Source of the DNA: Escallonia rubra
Lineage: Eukaryota > Streptophyta > Magnoliopsida > Escalloniales > Escalloniaceae
Length of the DNA stretch: 64,000 nt
Direction of reading: 5' to 3'
NCBI GenBank assembly: GCA_033065855.1
Contig: JAVXUO010001578.1
Coordinates: 1 to 64,000, forward strand
Below, one piece after another: positions 22,365-34,000 of this stretch. Every line of letters starts with the position of its first letter. Positions within the stretch are counted from its first letter, which is position 1. A program made the position numbers and the translations under genes. A model generated the notes under the pieces. That model did not search any database and had not been told where the DNA came from. It worked only from the letters and a program-made list of their open reading frames with translations.

Positions 22365-22365
<1 letters not shown>

Positions 22366-22424
<59 letters not shown>
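22366..22424. repeat. TA microsatellite
   Basis: About 29 TA dinucleotides. ORFs of repeating Ile-Tyr across it are artefacts. Confidence 0.95.
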
Positions 22425-22426
<2 letters not shown>

Positions 22427-22464
22427 AGTAAAATAAGGACAAAAGGAGTCAACAAGAAAAAAAA

Positions 22465-23668
22465 GGATCATTTGCACATAAAACCCTATAGTTTGAAGGT
22501 TTGTGCGTATTTCACCTTATTATTTCAATTTTGGCACAATTTACCTCACAGTTCTTTAATTTGTGCTCGATTTACCAATTAACGGATTGAAACTAATTTT
22601 TTGGATGCCAGTCAATTTCTCAGGGGGCAAATTCGTGACTTCAATCATCCAATCCACCTTGGCAATCACACGTCCACCTCACCAAATGTTAGCCTAATAA
22701 AACCATCCACCTGTGCAAACCACATCACTACTGCCAACACAAATTCTTTGACCGGCAAAATCCAAAGCCCTCCAAGGTGATGGTTCAGACACATGTCAGC
22801 CCTGCAATGCCGTCCAAAACCCAACCACCGTAGTGCCTCCAAACCCTCAATGGCACTACAACCTTCCAATCCCAATCACCGCAGCGCCGTCCAAACCACA
22901 CCACTGCAGCGCCGATACCCCACCTCCATCACAAAGTCGTTCCAACCCCCCACCATCACAGAATCATCCAACGCCTCCACTCCCCCCTTCCGGCAGCCCT
23001 CTCCAAACCCCCAACGGCACTAGCACCGTCCAACCCCAACGCTCGAAGACGACGTCGAACTCTGTCTTCTCCCCGACGATGGCAGGCACCTCCATGGCGG
23101 TGCCTGGAGCAGCGATGACAACGGGGCCGAAGGCAGCGACGGTGCTGTTGAGCTTGTCCTGCAGGTACTCGATGACCTTCAGCGCGTCGGTGAGGGACAA
23201 CTCAGAGATATTGTTGCCGAGGAACACCGCCTTCTCGATGGCGTCAACAACGGCAATAGGGCGTCAACGGCGGTAGTGCGATTAGGAGGTACAATCAGTT
23301 GATGTGGGAGGTGTCGAAGGAAAAGAATGCGGAGAAGTCAAGAATGGGGCGGAGGAGGCGATGCCGACATTGGTAGAGCTGAAGCTACCTTTAGGGGAGT
23401 TGAGGAGGCTGAGGAAGGTGGGGATCGGGTTGGACGAGAAGTTGAAGTGGGTGATTGAGGCTGATGTGGCTGCCAATATTGTTTGGGGGTTGAATTGACC
23501 TTTTTACCCTTAAAATTTTGACGGCGTCCAAAAAATTGGACTTCAATCCGTTAATTGGTAAATCGAGCACAAATTAAAGAACTGTGAGGTAAATTGTGCC
23601 AAAATTGAAATAATAAGGTGAAATACGCACAAACCTTCAAACTATAGGGTTTTATGTGCAAATGATCC
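22465..23668. mobile_element. Pack-MULE carrying a captured plastid ribosomal protein L12 fragment
   Basis: Inverted repeats of about 125 bp are nearly identical (GGATCATTTGCACATAAAAC at the left, its inverse at 23649-23668) and weaker pairing continues to about 160 bp. The flanks are A-runs, so a 9-bp duplication is plausible but not clear. The interior is GC-rich, unlike its surroundings, and holds part of a nuclear gene for chloroplast L12 on the minus strand. Long inverted repeats around captured gene sequence define a Pack-MULE. Confidence 0.8.
22964..23476 (-). pseudogene. RPL12: Captured chloroplast ribosomal protein L12 fragment
   Basis: Read on the minus strand, the start at 23476 gives a Ser/Thr-rich leader (MAATSASITHFNFSSNPIPT) like a chloroplast transit peptide. 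After a stop at 23282 and a frame change the same strand reads ISELSLTDALKVIEYLQDKL, then AAFGPVV, the Ala/Pro-rich hinge, and EKTEFDVVFE. These match the N-terminal dimerisation helices, hinge and start of the C-terminal domain of plastid bL12 (family: LTL-EA-LVDYLQDKLGV..EKTEFDVV). The C-terminal factor-binding domain is absent; after EKTEFDVVFE the text is unrelated. It is therefore a truncated capture and not a working ribosomal gene. Confidence 0.75.
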
Positions 23669-23676
23669 AAAAAAAG

Positions 23677-24460
23677 AGGGGCAGAGACGGGAAGCAAAGA
23701 GAAACAGATGGAGAAAGAAGAATTAAGGGAGAGAGAGACGCCGGCCCTAAAACTACAGCAACGCCGGTGCAATCTCCGGTTGACCACCCCTCTCCCCCAT
23801 TTCTCCGGCTACATCCACGGTTGCCGGCGTCAAATCCCTTGGGTACAGCTCATCAATGCGGCCATCATCCCCAGAAAATTCCACCCGTCACCGCGAAGCC
23901 GTCGAGCGATCCCTGCCGCCGGCCACACATTCGGTCCCCTGTGGTCGACTTCTGCCATGCCGACACCAAACGCCGCCACTCAACACCTTCACGACCACCT
24001 TGCGGTAATCAATGCGCCGCTTCCATCGCCATGCCGCCGTGCTACCACTGTCGTGGTCAAATCCATAGCCAATCGTGGACTACCAATGGCCGCAGTGGCC
24101 AATTTCTCCAATTCCACAGACGATTGCCATAGGTATCGCTTATTCCCACTCGCCTCAGCGATTTTTCTCTGCCACCGTTGCAACAGCTACTACGGACCAC
24201 CTCTGCACCACCACCGAACCACCAGTTTTACATGGTACCCATTACACCACCTTCAATGTACCCCTTTCAATCACAACCACCTCTATACACACGTCATCAT
24301 CAGTGGCGGCCTCCAATCAATAAATGTTTTTATAAGTAAAATATCACACACAAATAAAGTGCACCTTTCGATAATACACAAAAAAACATACTAAATATTT
24401 TTCATCACCATAAACTTTTACCATAAACTTTTACCATGCCTGAGGCATAGGAAAAGTCAA
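23677..24460. other. Unassigned C-rich segment inside the LTR
   Basis: Proline/histidine-rich readings are open in two plus-strand frames (23656-24132 and 23708-24394), but neither shows a known domain and the composition alone explains the open frames. It may be another captured or inserted fragment. Confidence 0.3.
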
Positions 24461-24769
24461 CAGTCACAACCTACAATCATGATAATCAAGAAGGTTAGTA
24501 ATATTTTTCACTGAAAAATGTTTGCGAGTGTGCTTTATCACTGTGTGTTTGTGTTTGCGAGTGTGCTTTCTCTTAGGAGGTTCCTTTTTTTTTTTTTTGG
24601 GTGGGGGCCTGGGGGGTTCAACCTCTGAATTGTTATTTCCTATCTTAATTAGGTTGAATTTACTTTTACTAGTCTGTTCTTCCTCAAATTTCACAGAAAT
24701 TTTGCCCAATTTTTCTTCTAATATTTTTTGCTCTCTTTCTTTCTCTTCCCTTTGAATACAACTGACTGA

Positions 24770-25195
24770 GTTAGAGACACAATTGAAAATAGAATTGAAA
24801 TCAAGGAAGAGAGCTGAAAAGAGGCTGACATTCCTAATGAGAAAGCTCGAGTATCTAAACATATCATATGTTTTAGATGAATCATAGAACCTAAGCTTTT
24901 TGGACAAGAGTGAAATTTCGTATGTTTCATCTACAACTTCTACCAAAGAACAAGAAAACAAAGAACCTAATACCCAATCTTCACTCTCCACAAAATGTGT
25001 CAATGTAGAGCCAGTGAAGAAGACAGAGTCTAGAGTCCCTAAAAAGTTCACAGAATTTGAAGCACAATGTTTCACAAGCTACATTTTCTAGCCAAATCCA
25101 TAGAGTCTCTCATCATACGAAAAGAACCCGGGTTCTTACTTCTTCGGGTACAACCATTTCTGAAGAATCTGATGACATTGATTCAGATTTCAGGC
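24770..25195 (+). pseudogene. Fragment resembling a host coiled-coil gene
   Basis: The plus strand reads QLTELETQLKIELKSRKRAE, then KRLTFLMRKLEYLNISYVLD, one in-frame TAG, then SEISYVSSTTSTKEQENKE. After a frame change it continues TTISEESDDIDSD. The Arg/Lys/Glu-rich helix followed by a Ser-rich acidic tail reads like a plant coiled-coil protein exon, but I cannot name the gene. The antisense strand is also open for 203 codons. I prefer the plus strand because its text has coiled-coil spacing. Confidence 0.35.
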
Positions 25196-25199
25196 CAAA

Positions 25200-26690
25200 A
25201 GTACGATGATTTGAATTTTGAAGACTGATAAACATAGGTATGTCTTAGACTAAGACTTTCAATTTGAAGTTCGAACCTTACCGGAGTTGGCCGGAGTTGT
25301 AGATCTAGGCAGACTAGACTAGATCTGGCCGGAGTGGTGAGGCCATGAGGGCCGCCGATCACCGTCCATGACCGGTGACTGAGGCTCAGGCGCCATGACC
25401 GGTGAGGTTCATCAGTTCGTCTATCAGCTCGTAGATCTAGGCTAGATCTGGCCGGAGTTGGTGAGGGCCTTTGGGCTTCGACTGCCATCCATTATCAGTG
25501 ACCGGTGACTGAGGTGATGTAACCGGTGACTGTGAAGTGAAGCACCGACTGCCATAGCCGTGAGACGTTGAGACGGAGAGAGGTCGACGGTCCGCGATCG
25601 TGACCTGAGAGAGTGAGAGGAGAAGAGAGAGAGAGAGAGTGAAAATAAACTATATATATATATATATATATTTTTCAAAATATGAGGGGGAACATTTGCC
25701 CCCCTCGTACAAGTGTAGTTTCGCCCTTGGTCATCATAGTCCCAATAAGTCTGTGGATTGAACCTTATTTGATCTTGCTGTGGGTAAACGAATCAGATGG
25801 TCATATTTTGACAAAGGTTCATCAACGGTGAATGTGTGGCTGTGTAGTATTTGTGCATGGGTGTGTGCAAGAGAGTGCATGATGTATATAATGTGCGAAT
25901 AGGCAGTGCAAATGTGTACCCAGGAGCATGTGTTTTTGTATTTTTGTGGCGAAATTGCGTGTGTAAAGAAGGTGTGTGTGCATAAAGGTTTGTGGGCACA
26001 GATGGGTCTGCTTGCGGAGGGCTATGTGTTGTGGTGTGTTTGTGTAAGACAGTGTACAGAGTGTGTGCATTTGTGGTCAAGCTAAGGTTTATGTGCGTGT
26101 TATAGTGTTTGAAATGGTGTGTGTGTATACCTTGTGGGGAAATGGTGAAAATAGGAGTGGAGAATGTTGAAGACATGCTTACTTTTATTAGAGCTCAACC
26201 AGAGAGAGGGACTGGTACAATTAAAAAATTCAAATAGACTTCAGAGCTTTCTTTGGGTGCCTTAATTCATGCAAATACAGGCCTTGGTGGTTGTAGAGAA
26301 TTGTATTCTCCCATGCAAAGCTGAGGAGGCCAGCAAGAGGGTGTAATGGGTGTGCACAGTGAAGATAGGTATTTGTGTGTACAGGTTTTATGGTGTGTGT
26401 GTGTGTGTGTGTGTATTTGTGGATGTAAATTAGGTATATGTGTGGTTGTGTATAAGAATGTGGAAGTGTGTGTGAAAAAGATGTGCGTAAACATGTATAA
26501 TTAGTGAATGTAGTGTGTACTTCTTTAGTGTATATATGTAGTAGAGAGTAACTTGAGAAGGATAATAACAGACAATATAGTGTGTGTGTGCGCGCGCGCG
26601 TGCATGTGTGTAAGGTGTAAATGTGAGCGTTTGATCCAAGAACTTAGAATTAGGAAGTGTAAGCGTTGCTAAAGGTGAGTTTTTCCATCA
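25200..26690. other. Non-coding segment: TA and GT-rich sequence
   Basis: Contains a short TA run (25652-25670), a self-complementary GGGGGAACATTTGCCCCCC (25684-25703), and about 0.85 kb very rich in TGTG (25830-26640) with a perfect GT run at about 26394-26413 and a GCGC run at 26590. No gene is seen. Confidence 0.6.
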
Positions 26691-28427
26691 GACCATAGTT
26701 GGATTTTAAAAAGCCGTTTCCAATTTGATTTTGACAAAATACAAAAGAGAAACCCCTATTATTTTTACGATATCTACATCATGGAAATTTCTGAGATTTT
26801 CTAGGTACGCGAGGCATTAATGATTTTATTTTAGCTGAAAATTTTATAGTAACATTGTTTTATTGGGACATTTCAGTGTCTAAAGTTTCTCTGTATTTCG
26901 ATACCATTTACTGTATCATTGAGATGTGGCCAGTTAGCACTCAGTCAAAATATCGGATAAGGGTTTTGAGCGAAAAATCAACCGAAGGACTTTTTGGTCT
27001 GAGAAACAAGTTTAGTTTGCTTAAAAAGATATTTTAAACTGTTTTGGGATTTTCTTTTTAGTGCGATGGCCAATCGGACTCGGGGTGTACTTCGATAATT
27101 TTACATACATCGGTTTCCATTCTTGATGGCGAATTTAGTAGTACAGGTGCATGTGTGTGTTGTGTTGTGGGTTTGTGTGAGTGTTGTAAGAGAAAGAGAT
27201 GAAGAAAGAAAAGGAGGGTTGGCTTGTCGAGAAGATAAGGTGTGTTAGTCATTGTCTTGTAGAGTTCAAGAGAGTGAGTAAAAAAGTTAGAAAAGCCGAT
27301 GGAGTCGGATGCATACGGATAGAAGGAGAATGAAAGAAATTGAGAAATTATGGCAGGATTTACTCTAAGTGAGTTTTTCGAAGAAGTGGAGACGGGCGCA
27401 TATACAATTGGCTCGTTCGAGAGCAGCTTGGAATGGACTGGGAGGTTCTTTTGGTCAAATGTAGTAAGCAACCATCGCATAGGGTTCTAGTATCGAGGAA
27501 ATGCGTAGCATTATGTAAGTGACCTTTCCGATCCCTGTAGTGTATATACAAGTATATGTTATCGGTTTTTGAGAAATATCTTGTAGTCATAATGAACTGC
27601 TTATAGTTAGCTTATTTCGAGAGCACGGATGAGAACGGTTTAGGAAGTTAATACCGAGTTTATAATTTCAATTTGTAGATCGTATCCTGATAAATGATTT
27701 ACCCTATTTAGGTTAATTCGAAGGATTTGTATTTAAGGATGATTAACTTAACATAGCTTCGGACCGAGGTAAGCGATTTCTTCCGAAACACCCTATTTCA
27801 TCTATTTGATATCGTAACCATTTTTCTAAATTGTTATTGATGTTTATTTGGACTCGATTATAATTGTTATGAAATTGCATCGATTGCCATTAATACCTTG
27901 TTTTGAGCCTTACACGTTTATTAGAAATCATATTCGATGCTCTGTGTTTATTTCTCGTTGTGCATCGATTTAATCATTGTACTATTGATTATTGCATTTT
28001 GCATATTGACATGAGTTAGTGTATTGAGGAGTTATAAGGATGGTCTGTATCGGGGTTGATATAAGGATGGTCTGTTAATGTCGGGAGATGTTAGTACCTT
28101 AAGGGTCTAGCTATTGTTCATATGCATATGTAACTACAGTGTTATTGAGCATCGCCTTTGTGGCTTTGCTAAGTGATTACCTTGCACTCCACGTGTGGCC
28201 TTGCAAATTTACTCATGTTCAATATCATCTGCATCGTTTCAGTGTAATTGGAATTGTTGCTAATTGTATCTGGTTTGGTTCAAGGAATTGAGTTGAATCT
28301 CTTCCCTATCGTTTGAAGTCAATCTGATAATTATTGTATTACCATTCCTTCTTATGGATTTTGAGCGACCTTATTAAGCTCTCGAAAGCTCACCCCTTTT
28401 TTATTTCACATCTGCAGGTAATAACTA

Positions 28428-29645
28428 GGGCTAATTACAACTATGTCCCTGAGGTTAGGAGGTAATTAAGGCAAGGTCAATAGTTTGGATAAATTACACT
28501 TGTGTCCGTTGACCAAACGGAACCCTAAAAATCCTAACGGTTTTAATGAAAAGACTGTATTGCCCCTAAGGTGGAACTTTATTTATTTTTAATGCCATTA
28601 ATTTCATCTTCTTCCATTAATTCCATTACTCTTCATCTTATTTTTAATACCAATAATGTCATTACTCCCCCCCCCCCGCCCCCGCCCCCAACCCCATTTC
28701 TGTCTCAAAACTTCCCGTAGCACCCCTTCAACGTCCGATGTGCCTCCCTGTCGCCGTACCCTCCCCCTTCCCCGTCGTCCGATGTGCCTCCCTGTCGTTG
28801 CACCCTCCCCCTCCCTTTCCCCGTCGCCCCCACCGCTACCCTCCTCCTTCCCCGTCGCCCCCACCCTCCCCCTTCCCCTTCCTCGTCGCCGCAACGCCGC
28901 ACCCACCTGACGCCATTTTTTGCCAAAACTTTCCCAGTTCGAGATCGACTAATCTGATTCAGGTCTTCTTCGCCATTGAAATGCTTACCAAGCACGATAA
29001 TCCTACCTCGACCACGTTAGGATTGAATTCATAACTCGCTAATCTTAATAACTTGACTAGCATATCCTTGTATTCCGCGAAGCAAACCTTAGATTCTAAG
29101 TCGACTGAGATGCGGTGGGCTCGTTGTGTGCCGGTGGGCCCGTTGGCTCGCTGTGCGGCCGTGGCTTTAGTAGCGCCGGCGCGGAGGGAGAGGGGGCGAG
29201 CTGGGGGAAGGGAGGGGGTGGGCAGCGGGGTTGGGATGAAAGGAGGGGGAACCAAGGTGGTGGGAGAGAGTCGCCGGCGGGTTGGGGACAGGGAGGCGCC
29301 GGCGGCGTGGGGACATGGATGCCTTAGATTGAAGAGTAACCCTAATTTCCAAATTAGGATTTTGAAACCCTAATTTAAAACCCCTAATCTTCAAATCAAG
29401 GTTTAAAGTATTAATTTAAAAACTTTAAAAATTACTCAGTATATATAGTTCAAGGGTAGTTTTGTCATTTTAAAAATACGTATTGCTGACATCATTAAAA
29501 AAGTGTACTTTTTTTACGGAACCCTGACGGATAGACACGGGTAATACATTTTAAAAGTGTTTGGTCACGGTATGTTACAATTTGAAACTTAGTATTCTTG
29601 ATTGTAATTATCTCCTAACCTCAGGGACAGAGGTGTAATTAGCCA
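28428..29645. mobile_element. Non-autonomous MULE, possibly with captured sequence
   Basis: Left end GGGCTAATTACAACTATGTC and right end its inverse (GACAGAGGTGTAATTAGCCA), flanked by a perfect 9-bp target duplication TAATAACTA (28419-28427, 29646-29654). The interior is strongly GC-rich (poly-C at 28666-28680; 28730-28910 and 29100-29330), unlike the AT-rich LTR around it, suggesting captured sequence. A minus-strand reading near 28965-29110 (ASYEFNPNVVEVGLSCLVSI) looks protein-like but I do not recognise it. Confidence 0.85.
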
Positions 29646-29940
29646 TAATAACTAACAATAGATTGCATTGAGTATGTATTAGATCTGAACGAGGGAAAGA
29701 GAATTGCAAATTTTGTCTTGATCATTAGAACCCTTGTGTGTGTTAGTATTGTTGTTTAATTTTTTTTTACTCAGAATTGATGTTTCAATTGTGATAGTAC
29801 ATTTAGAATATTGTCTTATTCGATGTTTTAGTTGCTCTGACGGACTGATGGTACTATATTGGAAGAGATTGAGGATATTATAGTCTTAGTGTAAATAATC
29901 AAGTGAGTGTTAACGTTCTAGAAATTTCAGAATGTTACAG

Positions 29941-29953
29941 TTGGTATCAGAGC
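29941..29953 (+). other. Primer-binding site, initiator tRNA-Met type
   Basis: TTGGTATCAGAGC, the canonical plant sequence, one base after the LTR end at 29939. Confidence 0.85.
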
Positions 29954-30954
29954 ATTGGGATGAGATTTCGTAGATTCATAAGCCTAAAATAATATGTGAC
30001 TGAGATTGGATTTTGAAAACTTATACTTGGTTTTGAAGACTTAATTGAGGTTTTAGCACTGGATTGAGATTTGCGTTGAGTACACAATAGTGGACAGGTG
30101 ACTTACCTAAGAATTCTCAGATTTTAAGTACTAACCAAAGAAGATGATTGAATGATAAGACTGTAGTCTTTTGGTTTCTCTGAGTAGCTCAATCAAATAC
30201 TCCCTCTGTCCCTAAAAAACTGATCATATTTCCTTTTTGGGCCATCCCACAAAAAAATTGATCACTTCCAAATTAGGAAAGATTCTGTAGGTATTTTTAC
30301 ATATTTACCTTTTTTATACTTTTTTTATTCTGTTTCTCTCACCACATTTAATTCTCTACCAACTCATTTTCTCTCTCCTGGCCCACCACTTTACACTTTT
30401 TTATTCTATTTTTTTCTCCACATTTAACACTCTACCAACCAATTCTCTCTCTCATGGCCCACTCTTTTTTCCCCTCTCTGAAGGGTAAAATGGAAAAGAC
30501 ACAATATATAATCTAAATTCTTAAAATACATGCAAAATTAAATGGATCATTCTTTTAGGGACAGAGGGAGTAGAAGATATGAACGGTAAAAGTTGTGATT
30601 GCGAGTGAATGTGTCATACATGTGTGTGTAGAATCAGATTTTGGGTCGTTAAGGTAATACTTTTAATGTGAAGGATTCGGTAATAGTTCAAACTGGATTG
30701 GTTTGACATCCGAGTGCGCAGCGAAAGCATAGTGGTGACAACTTGAGTTGTTGGGATGTGACGTCTAGGTGCTTTTAGAATTTGCTATCCAAATTGGCTA
30801 AGTCAAAGCGATATTCTTTGAAGGTTATTCGATGTTGTTGATTTTGGTGACATATTAATAAAAATAAGACGGGAAACATGTTCCTCTTCAAGTGATCATA
30901 TGGTTTTGATTAGCGAACTTCATGGACATAACATTGTTACAATTTTAGTTAGAC
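29954..30954 (+). other. Stump of the Tekay-like internal region
   Basis: About 1 kb following the PBS, interrupted by a Stowaway MITE (30200-30570). No Gag or Pol domain is recognisable before copia sequence resumes. Confidence 0.45.
30200..30570. mobile_element. Stowaway-like MITE (371 bp)
   Basis: Inverted ends CTCCCTCTGTCCCTAAAAAA and its inverse TTTTAGGGACAGAGGGAG, flanked by TA on both sides (30198-30199, 30571-30572), as for Tc1/mariner-type MITEs. There is no coding capacity. Confidence 0.93.
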
Positions 30955-31094
30955 CTTACAAAGGCAAGAAAGGTGAGGCTAGCACTTCTATGCCAAAGGA
31001 AGTGAAAATAAAGAAACGCAAGAAAGGAAAACGTGGTGGGAAAAATGATTCGTCTAAAATCAAATGCTAAAACTGTCAACATTAAGAACATTTA
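30955..31094 (+). pseudogene. Copia copy B, segment 3 (Gag zinc-knuckle region)
   Basis: Matches copy A 1783-1922, the Lys-rich stretch before the zinc knuckle (KGKKGEASTSMPKEVKIKKR). The knuckle itself is damaged (TGC TAA). About 60 bp present in copy A before this point are missing. It marks where the copia element resumes after the LTR insertion. Confidence 0.75.
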
Positions 31095-31099
31095 GTGAA

Positions 31100-34000
31100 A
31101 CAAAGGTCAGGTTAGAAGTTAGCATAAAAATTTCTAAAGTTGGTGTTGTCAAATCATTTCCCATTGTTTGTAGTGAGCGCTTGGAGACTCCAAAATGGCA
31201 AACAAAGTTCTTCCAGAAGAAGTCTTAACATTTGGCTTATGTGATGGTGGCCAAAGGTTCGGGTTGTGCCAATTTCCTCTAGTAATCAATGGCAAACTAT
31301 CACAAATTGCCTCTATCTTGAGGCTAGAGGGAAGGGTATCCATGCCCCACGTAGCAAAAGGAATTTGTGAGACCAAAGAGGGGAGCAAGGCAATAGGATT
31401 GTAGGAGATAGTGCAAACTTCTGGCACTTGTCATATGTTGTCCAGATTCCTTTATGGACTTCTTGGGGACCATATCCGGATTCCAATGGCCATAAGCATT
31501 TCAAATACTGGAGGGTAAATGACTTCATATACAAGACAACTTGCACCAAGGCATAACGAGAAGATTTTAACACAAATATTTCTTGCTTCGTTTTTGTCTT
31601 TGAGTAGCTCTCGAGTGATGAGATATTGGAGGATCGGATCCATCCAACAAGGCTCCATTAGGGTTAGCCTTAATACAGAGTCAGCTTGAGTATTTTTCTC
31701 TAGTGCAATTAAATGGATGTCAAAGTTTTTGAATTTCATGGCAGAAGTCCTGGCTAAGTGGAGATATTGTAATGTCCTTTCATCCATAGCCTTATGCCCA
31801 CCAAGAACATGGTTAACTAGTAGTAGGTAATCATAACAAAACAGATAGAGAGTCAGCCTTCAAGGCATACTGAGGGCCTCATATTAGGCTTGGTTGTTGG
31901 ACGCATGGACGCCAAAACAGAGCATATTCAATGCGAACTTTTTTGGGCTGATGAGGACTAGACCAGAATTGCTACTTCCAAGTGTAGAATAGCTATAAAC
32001 CCAAAGCGTCCAAGGGTGTGAAGCTAATAATAGGACCAACTATGGAGGGTCATCTAGGGGGGTGCATTTGACAATAAAATTAGACAAGGCTTGCCCTGCC
32101 TGCTGTGCATAGTTGATTCTGAATGTCAAACTCTCGCAATTCCACTGACTAGTTCACCAGCTTGCCTGATGCTTCTAGATTTTAAGGACTTTCTAGAGTG
32201 GTTGGTCTGTCAAGATTATTATTTGATGAGAATGAAAATAATGATGTTGACATCGTGCACAAATAATTAGGGACAACGCCACCTTGTCAATATTGGGATA
32301 CCGTTTCTTAACATCTTGTAGAACCTTGCTCATGTAGTAGATGGCTTCTTAGTATTGTCCTCTTCCCTGACCAAAACAGCGTTGACTACGAGTTCGCTTA
32401 ATAAAAGGTACAAGAGAAAATCGTTGATGGGCAAAGGTTTGGTCAGGAAATGAGAAGTGGGTTGATAGCGCTTTAAGTTATCAAAAGAGTGTTGTCATTC
32501 TTCTTTCCATATAAAGTCTTTTGCACGTCAGAGTGCTTTGGAAAAGGGTAAGCACCTCTCTACTGAAAATGACTTAAACCTTCCTAAGGCGGCAACTCTG
32601 TCAATCAACTCCTGTCCCTGCTTGATGGTTTCTATAGGAGTCATGGACTCGATAGTGTTGATTTTCTTGAGGTTTGCTTTGATGCACGATGGGAGACCAA
32701 GAATCCTTATATTACACTGATGCCTTGCCAAACATGCACTTGAGTGAATGAAGCCTCATCTGGTATTTCCTTAGAACACTTAAAGTTTATTTGAGATCTT
32801 CAAAATGGCCATCTGCTTTCATGCTCTTCACAATCATGTCATCCACATAAGCCTCCATATTTTTGCCAATCAAGTCGCGAAAGATCTGGTTGAGAAGGCA
32901 TTGATAGGTTGTCCCAACATATTTAAGTCCAAACGTCATAAGCATATAGTGATATAGTCCTCTTTTTGCGATGAATGATGTCTTGAGGACATTGGCTTCG
33001 TGCATCCTGGTTTAGTTATAGCTGGAATACATGCCCATAAAACTCAATTATTCGTGACCCGAGGTTTCATCGATGAGGAAGTCTATCCTTGGCAGGGGGT
33101 AGCTATCTTTTTGACATGCTTTGATGAGGTCCATTTGTTGAAGTCCATGAAGTTGATGCATATCTTCCATCTTCGCCTTGGTTTAGAAACCATGATGACA
33201 TTGGCTTTCCAATCTCGTTAGTGAATTTCTTGGATGAACTTGGCTTTCAACAGCTTGTCTACTTCCTCCTCAATCTTCACTAGTCTTTATGAAGAATTTT
33301 TTTTTATTTGTTTAACTGGTTTATTGCCCGGGTCGATTTTCAGTGGATGCGTGATTACCTTAGGATCAACCCTTGGCATATTGGCTATCATCTAGGCAAA
33401 GACATCAGTGTAGCTTCTCATGAGGTTGACAAGCTTAAGTTTGACATCCTCCTTGAGCCCTAAGTCAACCGAACAGTCTTTTCCTTGTTGCCTAGGAAAA
33501 GCCCAATGTCCATAAAGTCTTCGGTTGGCTTTTGCCTCTGTCTTTATTTCATCCCTCAAATCATCAATGATAAAGGATTTTTTGCTCTTCACTCGACATG
33601 CAAAAACATGTTAGCATTGCCATTTCTATAGTCTGGTCTCCTTTTACTTGGCCTAAGGCATGCTCGGTAGTGACTGTCATCTTTAGATGGTATGTCGATA
33701 CCATTACTTTCAATAGCTTTGAGCCATGACATCTAACAATGATGTTGTATGGTAACATGATGCGAACTATGATGTTGTATGGTGTCAGTATCGCAGCAGA
33801 CAAACTTATAGTTCCTTATACCGCCACGAGATGGTTGGAGGAACCACACAACGATGCGTACATCTAATGGAGTTGATCAGATAGGATGTCCATCTGCTTG
33901 AATGCATCATATAAGAGTACTCATGCCAAATTCCCATTATTGACCAATATTCTTTTTATGTCGCAATTACCTACTCGGAGCGCGATGACAATGGGATTAT

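Larger units (their letters stand above)
21994..29939 (+). mobile_element. Tekay-like LTR with nested insertions
   Basis: Begins TGTAACGCCCTGAAC and ends AATGTTACA, directly before a primer-binding site. Segment 26690-27060 matches 5430-5800 of the LTR at 4077-6362, so it belongs to that family. Two MULEs (22465-23668, 28428-29645) and a probably foreign block between about 23677 and 26650 expand it from about 2.3 to 7.9 kb. The inserted copia Gag resumes only near 30955. Confidence 0.6.

Noticed and set aside
22280-22582. ORF with Ile-Tyr repeats
   Set aside because: It is translation of a TA microsatellite joined to a MULE inverted repeat. The same tail appears on the other strand at 23551-23787 because of that inverted repeat.
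23656-24394. Overlapping plus-strand ORFs of 158 and 228 codons
   Set aside because: Pro/His/Arg-rich readings in two frames of a C-rich stretch, with no domain in either.
24464-25075. 203-codon minus-strand ORF
   Set aside because: Low-complexity Lys/Pro and Ser-rich text. The opposite strand gives a better protein-like reading.
25793-26639. His/Thr-rich minus-strand ORFs
   Set aside because: They are translations of TG-rich repeats.
28604-28995. Gly/Arg-rich and Pro-rich ORFs on both strands
   Set aside because: They are explained by the GC-rich interior of a MULE.
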